Of a stretch of DNA of 9,757 nucleotides, positions 7,145 to 9,757 are shown in pieces. The notes below the pieces were generated by a model, which saw nothing but the letters and a program-made list of their open reading frames with translations, ran no database searches and had not been told where the DNA came from. The stretch spans positions 1-9,757 of the forward strand of contig CAZBBB010000112.1 in the NCBI GenBank assembly GCA_964490005.1. The letters are read 5' to 3'. The translations under genes and the position numbers were made by a program. The stretch comes from CAZBBB01 sp964490005 (GTDB taxonomy: Bacteria; Planctomycetota; B15-G4). Positions within the stretch are counted from its first letter, which is position 1; each line of letters starts with the position of its first letter.

Positions 7145-8380
7145 ATGGAAGGCTGGAAGCGCAACTTCGCCCTCGTCTGGCTGAACAACTTCGTCACGGC
7201 CGCGGGGATGATGGCCTTCCTCCCGCTGCTGCCGCTGTATCTGCGCGAGCTGGGCGTCGCCGATCCGGCGGCCGTGCAGGTCTGGTCCGGACTGCTCGTC
7301 GCGGGCGCGCCGCTCACGGCGGCCTTCATGGGCCCGCTGTGGGGCGCGGTCGGCGATCGCGTCGGGCGCAAGCCGATGATGGTGCGCGCCAATCTGGCCA
7401 TCACCGTGTTCGTCGGCGCGATGAGCCTGGTGACGAGCGCCCCGCAACTGCTGCTGCTGCGCCTCGGGCAGGGCCTGTTCAGCGGCTTCATGGCGCCCTC
7501 CGTGACGCTCGTCTCGGTGAGCACGCCGCCCGAGCGGCAGGGGCGCGTGACGGGGCTGCTGCACACGGCCGTCATCGGCGGCAGCCTGGTCGGCCCGGTG
7601 CTCGGAGGCTTCGTCGCCGACCACGTGGGATTCCGGGCGGTGTTCGTGGCCTGCGCGCTGCTCTCGGCGGCGGCGGCCCTGGTCGTGGCGCGCTGCGTGA
7701 GCGAACCCGCGCCGTCCGAGCCGCGGCCGACGGGGGCGCTGCGCGTCGGGCCGCTGCTGCGCTCGGTGCTCGACGACTTCGCGACCTTCCTCGGGCCGGG
7801 GCCGGTGCGCTCGGTGCTCCTCTCCGTGTTCGTCGTGCGCTTCGGCGCCGCGATGGTCGATCCGGTGCTCGTGCTCTACATCGAGACGCTCGACGGCTTT
7901 GAGCCGGCGCTGCTCGCGACGACGACCGGGCTGGTCTTCGGCGCGACCGCGCTGGCCACGCTGCTCATGACGCCGCTCTGGGGGCGGCTGGGGGACCGGC
8001 ACGGACACGGCCGGCTGCTGGCGCTGTGCGCGGGCGGCGGCGCGCTGAGCTACGCCGCGCAGTCGCTGGTCACGTCGGTGGCGCCGCTGTACGCGCTGCG
8101 GCTGTTCTCGGGCGCCTGCCTGGCGGGCGTCGTGCCCGCCGTGTACGCCATGACGGCGACGCACAGCAGCGCCGCGCGGCGCGGCGGCGCGCTCGGGCTG
8201 ACCTTCAGCTCGCTGGTGCTCGCCAACGCGATGGGGCCGATGCTCGGCGGACTGGTGGCGGCCGCGATCGGCATGCGGCCGCTGTTCCTGGTGACGGCCG
8301 CGCTCATGGGGTTGGCCGCCTGGCGCGCCCTGGCGAGCCGGCGCCGTCCGCGCGTGGGACGGCCGGCCGTCTCGACCTGA
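7145..8380 (+). CDS. MFS drug/proton antiporter, DHA1 family, MdtG-like
   Basis: 411 residues with about 12 membrane helices, the usual size for the family. The N-terminus WKRNFALVWLNNF and the PLLPLYLRELGV segment resemble E. coli MdtG. Motif A, GAVGDRVGRKP (67-77), lies in the loop after helix 2; motif B has its arginine at 106 in helix 4. Motif C, GGSLVGPVLGG (145-155), in helix 5 marks proton-coupled exporters rather than importers. A second motif-A copy, WGRLGDRHG (279-287), sits between helices 8 and 9. It is expected to export toxic small molecules across the cytoplasmic membrane; the substrate cannot be told. It starts 52 bases after the secreted-protein gene and could be transcribed with it, or from a TAGGCT element at 7090. 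No regulator of the TetR or MarR type lies beside it; the convergent ECF operon is the only regulator nearby. Confidence 0.92.
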   Translation: MEGWKRNFALVWLNNFVTAAGMMAFLPLLPLYLRELGVADPAAVQVWSGLLVAGAPLTAAFMGPLWGAVGDRVGRKPMMVRANLAITVFVGAMSLVTSAPQLLLLRLGQGLFSGFMAPSVTLVSVSTPPERQGRVTGLLHTAVIGGSLVGPVLGGFVADHVGFRAVFVACALLSAAAALVVARCVSEPAPSEPRPTGALRVGPLLRSVLDDFATFLGPGPVRSVLLSVFVVRFGAAMVDPVLVLYIETLDGFEPALLATTTGLVFGATALATLLMTPLWGRLGDRHGHGRLLALCAGGGALSYAAQSLVTSVAPLYALRLFSGACLAGVVPAVYAMTATHSSAARRGGALGLTFSSLVLANAMGPMLGGLVAAAIGMRPLFLVTAALMGLAAWRALASRRRPRVGRPAVST

Positions 8381-8386
8381 GGCGCG

Positions 8387-8401
8387 GCGCGCGTCGCGCG
8401 C
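8387..8401. terminator. Possible bidirectional GC hairpin between convergent genes
   Basis: GCGCGCG-T-CGCGCGC is a perfect palindrome around T8394, able to form a six-bp stem with a three-base loop. It fills most of the 21-base gap between the MFS stop and the stop of the opposing operon. There is no U tract on either side, so termination is only a possibility. Confidence 0.3.
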
Positions 8402-8902
8402 TCAGGGTTGGCCGGGCGCCTCGGGCGTCGAGACCTCGTCGCCCGGCGACGGGCCGGCGGCCGCGCGGGGCGCCGGGCCGCGCCGCGGCAGCCACACGTC
8501 CATCAGCCGGCGGAAGTGCGAGCGCCACTCGGCGACCTGTTCGGGCCGCAACACGCTCGAGACCTCGCGCTCGAGGCTGGAGAGCTGCGGGGTCGCGAGC
8601 GTGACGGCCTGCGCGCGCGCCGCGAGCAGCGCGGCCTGGTGGCGCTCGAGGACCGCCTCGACCCGCTGCGTCTGCACGGCGTCGAGCCTGAGCTTGCGGG
8701 CGAGGCGGTTGGCGGCGCGCTTGGGCGTGATGTCCTCCTCGGCCAGCAGGCCGTCGCGCGCCTGGCTCCCGAGGTGCAGGATCGTCGCGCCGGCGCCGAC
8801 GACGCCGCCCGCAACGAAGATCACGGCGCACAGCAGCACGGTCAGGCCGACGCGGCGGCGCGCGGGCACGATCGGAGCGGGGGGCTGCGGGGCGGCGTTC
8901 AC
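8402..8902 (-). CDS. Membrane-anchored Spy/CpxP/CnrX-like periplasmic sensor
   Basis: 166 residues from a GTG at 8902 that overlaps the upstream stop as GTGA, a classic coupled junction; the frame is open further upstream but only inside the preceding gene. A short Pro/Ala/Arg-rich cytoplasmic N-terminus is followed by one membrane helix (about 18-42). The periplasmic part is almost all helix (55-140), with two LTxxQ-like turns: LDAVQ (73-77) and LRPEQ (118-122). This spacing is characteristic of the Spy/CpxP/heavy-metal-sensor fold. The last ~25 residues are a Pro/Ala/Gly-rich tail. In the CnrYXH system the equivalent protein binds metal in the periplasm and releases the sigma factor through the anti-sigma protein. 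Here only His43, His88, His129 and Met134 could be ligands, and the H-x3-M pair of CnrX is not kept, so metal sensing is unproven. Last gene of the operon. Confidence 0.72.
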   Translation of the reverse strand: MNAAPQPPAPIVPARRRVGLTVLLCAVIFVAGGVVGAGATILHLGSQARDGLLAEEDITPKRAANRLARKLRLDAVQTQRVEAVLERHQAALLAARAQAVTLATPQLSSLEREVSSVLRPEQVAEWRSHFRRLMDVWLPRRGPAPRAAAGPSPGDEVSTPEAPGQP

Positions 8903-9156
8903 TGGAGCCGGATCTCCAGGTTCTGCAGCAGGCCGCCGAGCGGATCGGAGAGGTCCGACCAGGCGGCCGAGGCCAGCAGCGCGACGATGCCGGCGGCGGC
9001 GAGCGAACCGATCGCGCACCAGACGAGCGTGCGCTGGTCGGCCGGGAGGCGCTCGCGGTCGATGGCGGACATCACGCGCCGCGCGACGTCGACCGGCGGC
9101 GCCGGCTCCTGCCGCGCGCGCTCGGCGAGCGCCAGGAACTCGTCCCAGTTCTTCAT
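8899..9156 (-). CDS. Small single-pass membrane protein, probable anti-sigma factor
   Basis: 85 residues. The ATG at 9156 overlaps the sigma-factor stop as ATGA, and the stop overlaps the next gene's GTG, so all three genes look translationally coupled. Residues 1-42 are charged and predicted cytoplasmic (MKNWDEFLALAERARQ, then a PPVDVARRVMSAI helix). One membrane helix spans about 43-64, and a 20-residue tail faces the periplasm. The size and layout match CnrY, whose short cytoplasmic arm wraps around the ECF sigma CnrH. It lacks the HxxxCxxC motif of zinc anti-sigma factors. The assignment comes from position and topology, not from clear sequence identity. A simple membrane protein of other role is the alternative. 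Confidence 0.65.
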   Translation of the reverse strand: MKNWDEFLALAERARQEPAPPVDVARRVMSAIDRERLPADQRTLVWCAIGSLAAAGIVALLASAAWSDLSDPLGGLLQNLEIRLQ

Positions 9157-9722
9157 CGCGGCCGCTCCGTGCTCTCGATCAGTGCGCGCAGGCGTTTGCG
9201 CGCCCGGTGGGCCTGCACCTTCACGAGCGCGCGGCTCCAGCCGGTCAGTTCGGCGATCTCGGACACGCTGCGCTCCTGCAAGTGCAGCAGCGTGAGCACG
9301 AGCCGGTCGCGGGGCGCGAGCCGCGCCAGCCAGCGGTGCACGGTGGCCGCCGCGTCGCGCGCGCCGTCGCCCGGCTCGTCGCTCGCCGGCAGCTCGTCGA
9401 CGAGTTCGAGCACGGGGCCGTGGCGCGCCTGGTGCTTCCACGACCGGTAGACGGCGCGCGTGGCGATGCTGCGCAGCCAGAACTCGAGCGGCGCGTCGGC
9501 GCGCCAGCCGCGCAGGCTGCGCCAGGCTTCGACGAAGGTGTCCTGCACGAGCTGTTCGAGCTGGCCCGGCTGGCGCGTGAAGCGGTGCAGGTGCCGCGCG
9601 ACGGCCGCCTGGTGGCGGCGCACGAGCCGCTCGAAGGCCTCGCCGTCGCCGCCGAGCGTGGCCAGGACGTCGGCCGCGTCGTCGCCGACGTCGCTGCCCG
9701 GGACGTGCCGCGCGCCGTCCAC
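9153..9722 (-). CDS. ECF-type RNA polymerase sigma factor
   Basis: 189 residues from a GTG at 9722. The frame is open to the window edge, so an upstream start is possible, but region 2 begins only near residue 29, leaving a normal leader. Region 2 runs from AFERLVRRHQ to about 97, with the core-binding QLVQDTFVEAW (57-67) and the -10-recognition part FWLRSIATRAVYRSW (81-95). An acidic linker (~105-122) follows. Region 4 (131-183) has LAPRDRLVLTLLHLQERS and the helix-turn-helix SEIAELTGWSRALVKVQAHRARKRL that reads the -35 element. There is no region 1.1 or 3, as expected for ECF factors. It is the first gene of a three-gene overlapping operon with its likely membrane anti-sigma factor and envelope sensor; such operons usually activate their own promoter, which would lie outside the window. 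Confidence 0.93.
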   Translation of the reverse strand: MDGARHVPGSDVGDDAADVLATLGGDGEAFERLVRRHQAAVARHLHRFTRQPGQLEQLVQDTFVEAWRSLRGWRADAPLEFWLRSIATRAVYRSWKHQARHGPVLELVDELPASDEPGDGARDAAATVHRWLARLAPRDRLVLTLLHLQERSVSEIAELTGWSRALVKVQAHRARKRLRALIESTERPR

Positions 9723-9757
9723 GACCGGCGTGGCGGCGCGGCGCGGCCCGGCGACCC

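Noticed and set aside
4918..7575. Very long open frame (885 codons) on the minus strand
   Set aside because: It is antisense to the secreted protein and the start of the MFS gene. Its translation is a low-complexity Arg/Ala/Val/Asp composition with no motif, a usual artefact of high GC content.
1..9757. CRISPR array, tRNA, rRNA, IS or phage features
   Set aside because: No regularly spaced repeats, cloverleaf-like sequences, transposase or integrase motifs or terminal repeats were seen by eye.

Overview
The window is a dense, very GC-rich (roughly 70% or more by eye) stretch of bacterial chromosome. It carries eight protein genes and almost no spare DNA. I see no tRNA, rRNA, insertion sequence, phage gene or CRISPR array. 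The best guess at the host is a planctomycete-like bacterium. That rests on the long secreted protein in the middle, whose internal phrases and C-terminal beta-rich tail resemble, from memory, large secreted-protein families of marine Planctomycetota. This taxonomic call is an inference and not firm.

Layout: (a) 1-2880, plus strand: the 3' part of a polytopic membrane protein with an internal spermidine-synthase-like SAM domain, followed 22 bases later by a soluble DPM1-like family 2 glycosyltransferase. (b) 2774-4746, minus strand: a BchE/HpnJ-type radical SAM protein with an N-terminal B12-binding-like domain, then a DCC-family thiol-disulfide oxidoreductase. The DCC gene overlaps the glycosyltransferase gene tail-to-tail by 107 bases. 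(c) 4747-4923: the only real intergenic region, a 177-base divergent promoter region. (d) 4924-8380, plus strand: a 722-residue secreted protein of unknown function, then an MdtG-like drug/proton antiporter of the major facilitator superfamily. (e) 8402-9722, minus strand: a three-gene operon with 4-base overlaps at both junctions. It encodes an ECF sigma factor, an 85-residue single-pass membrane protein that is probably the anti-sigma factor, and a membrane-anchored Spy/CpxP/CnrX-like helical sensor.

The most interesting system is (e). Its parts and sizes match the CnrH-CnrY-CnrX logic of an envelope sensor, a small membrane anti-sigma factor and an ECF sigma factor, but the recognisable metal ligands of CnrX are not conserved, so the signal may differ. 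Two further points stand out. A heptamer, TAGNCTG, sits just upstream of four gene starts and was not found elsewhere in a by-eye scan, suggesting a -10-type promoter element. The 'spermidine synthase' lacks the catalytic aspartate of true polyamine synthases. The other neighbours (radical SAM plus DCC, membrane SAM protein plus glycosyltransferase) look like separate small operons; nothing in the window shows a shared pathway.
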